The position numbers and the translations under genes were made by a program. The notes below the pieces were generated by a model. The model saw only the letters and a program-made list of their open reading frames with translations. It was not told where the DNA came from and did not search any database. 22,424 bases of DNA from Parachlorella kessleri. Its lineage: Eukaryota > Chlorophyta > Trebouxiophyceae > Chlorellales > Chlorellaceae. How positions within the stretch are numbered: the stretch's first letter is position 1; each line of letters opens with the position of its first letter. Below, one piece after another: positions 1 to 22,424 of this stretch. The stretch covers positions 1 through 22,424 of the forward strand of contig BBXU01002587.1 in assembly GCA_001598975.1 (NCBI GenBank), in the 5' to 3' direction.

Positions 1-54
1 AGCCTTGCCACTCTCAGATAAGGGGGGTCCGGGACTCTCCCCGCCCCCGCCTAC

Positions 55-16826
<16,772 letters not shown>

Positions 16827-17162
16827 TGGCGTGCATCTGAAGTCTGGCTGAGATACATCACATGAAAGCAGCTTCTAGGCTGAGGAAGGAGTGCCGAGGA
16901 GGAACAACAGAGGCTACCTAGGACTAGTGCTGAGCCCAGGTGAAGGTGCAATAGCCCTGCCAGGAATAAATCGTTAGACAAGGTATGTCCTGTGCAGAAT
17001 GGCATGGGGCATGGCATGGGGACTGGAAGAGTTTTTGCGCCCGCATGCTGAGACCCAGCATGGCCTGCCCCTCTAAACTAGTCTGATACCCAAGCAGCAG
17101 TGTTTGCATGCTTGGACTTGACTACTTTGGTTCTCTAGTTGTACAGCAAAGAAAGCGTCTCC
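16827..17162. promoter_or_regulatory. Divergent promoter region between Dicer and the DHX33-like gene
   Basis: The 336 bp between the two start codons must hold both 5' UTRs and both promoters. I see no clear TATA box. Short direct repeats of a GGCATGG type occur around 17000-17022. The close head-to-head layout suggests a shared bidirectional promoter for the two RNA-handling genes, which is inference. Confidence 0.5.

Positions 17163-22424
<5,262 letters not shown>

Overview
The window reads as nuclear DNA of an intron-dense, fairly GC-rich eukaryote, most likely a green alga (chlorophyte, perhaps trebouxiophyte). The grounds are genes cut into short exons by introns of about 90-530 bp with GT-AG (occasionally GC-AG) borders, a Dicer with the plant/animal domain order, and a stand-alone 3-dehydroquinate synthase with a plastid-type N-terminal extension. 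Fungi carry that enzyme inside the pentafunctional AROM protein. The species cannot be fixed from the sequence. All exon models are manual: reading phase was tracked across every junction, and family motifs decided between competing splice sites.

Three genes fill the window. (1) A Dicer-like ribonuclease on the minus strand starts at 16826 and runs off the left edge. I resolve 27 exons and 1665 codons: DExH helicase, Hel2i-like segment, second helicase lobe, Dicer dimerisation domain (DUF283), platform/PAZ, and the first signature of RNase IIIa at 55-163. (2) A complete plastid-type 3-dehydroquinate synthase (shikimate pathway) lies on the plus strand at 11462-14736, with 9 exons and 435 aa. 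(3) A DEAH-box RNA helicase closest to DHX33 lies on the plus strand from 17163 and runs off the right edge. I resolve 14 exons and about 580 codons, lacking only the C-terminal part.

The main finding is the arrangement. The whole synthase gene sits inside one 5.3-kb intron of the Dicer gene (9675-14989), on the opposite strand. Dicer exon 6 ends in phase 0 and exon 7 resumes in phase 0, and the joined protein reads through the conserved helicase-to-Hel2i transition. Every other Dicer intron is 134-525 bp. Since the Dicer pre-mRNA contains the antisense of the entire synthase gene, the locus could form double-stranded RNA, the substrate of the enzyme that the host gene encodes. That last point is inference.

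Region by region: 1-9674 holds Dicer exons 27 to 7. 9675-11461 is intron sequence with no recognised gene, presumably including the synthase promoter. 11462-14736 is the synthase. 14737-14989 is its 3' flank. 14990-16826 holds Dicer exons 6 to 1. 16827-17162 is a compact divergent promoter shared by Dicer and the DHX33-like gene. 17163-22424 is the helicase. Introns carry several local tandem repeats, including an 80-bp repeat that copies a Dicer splice acceptor and a 54-bp triplicate. I see no RNA genes, CRISPR arrays or intact mobile elements.
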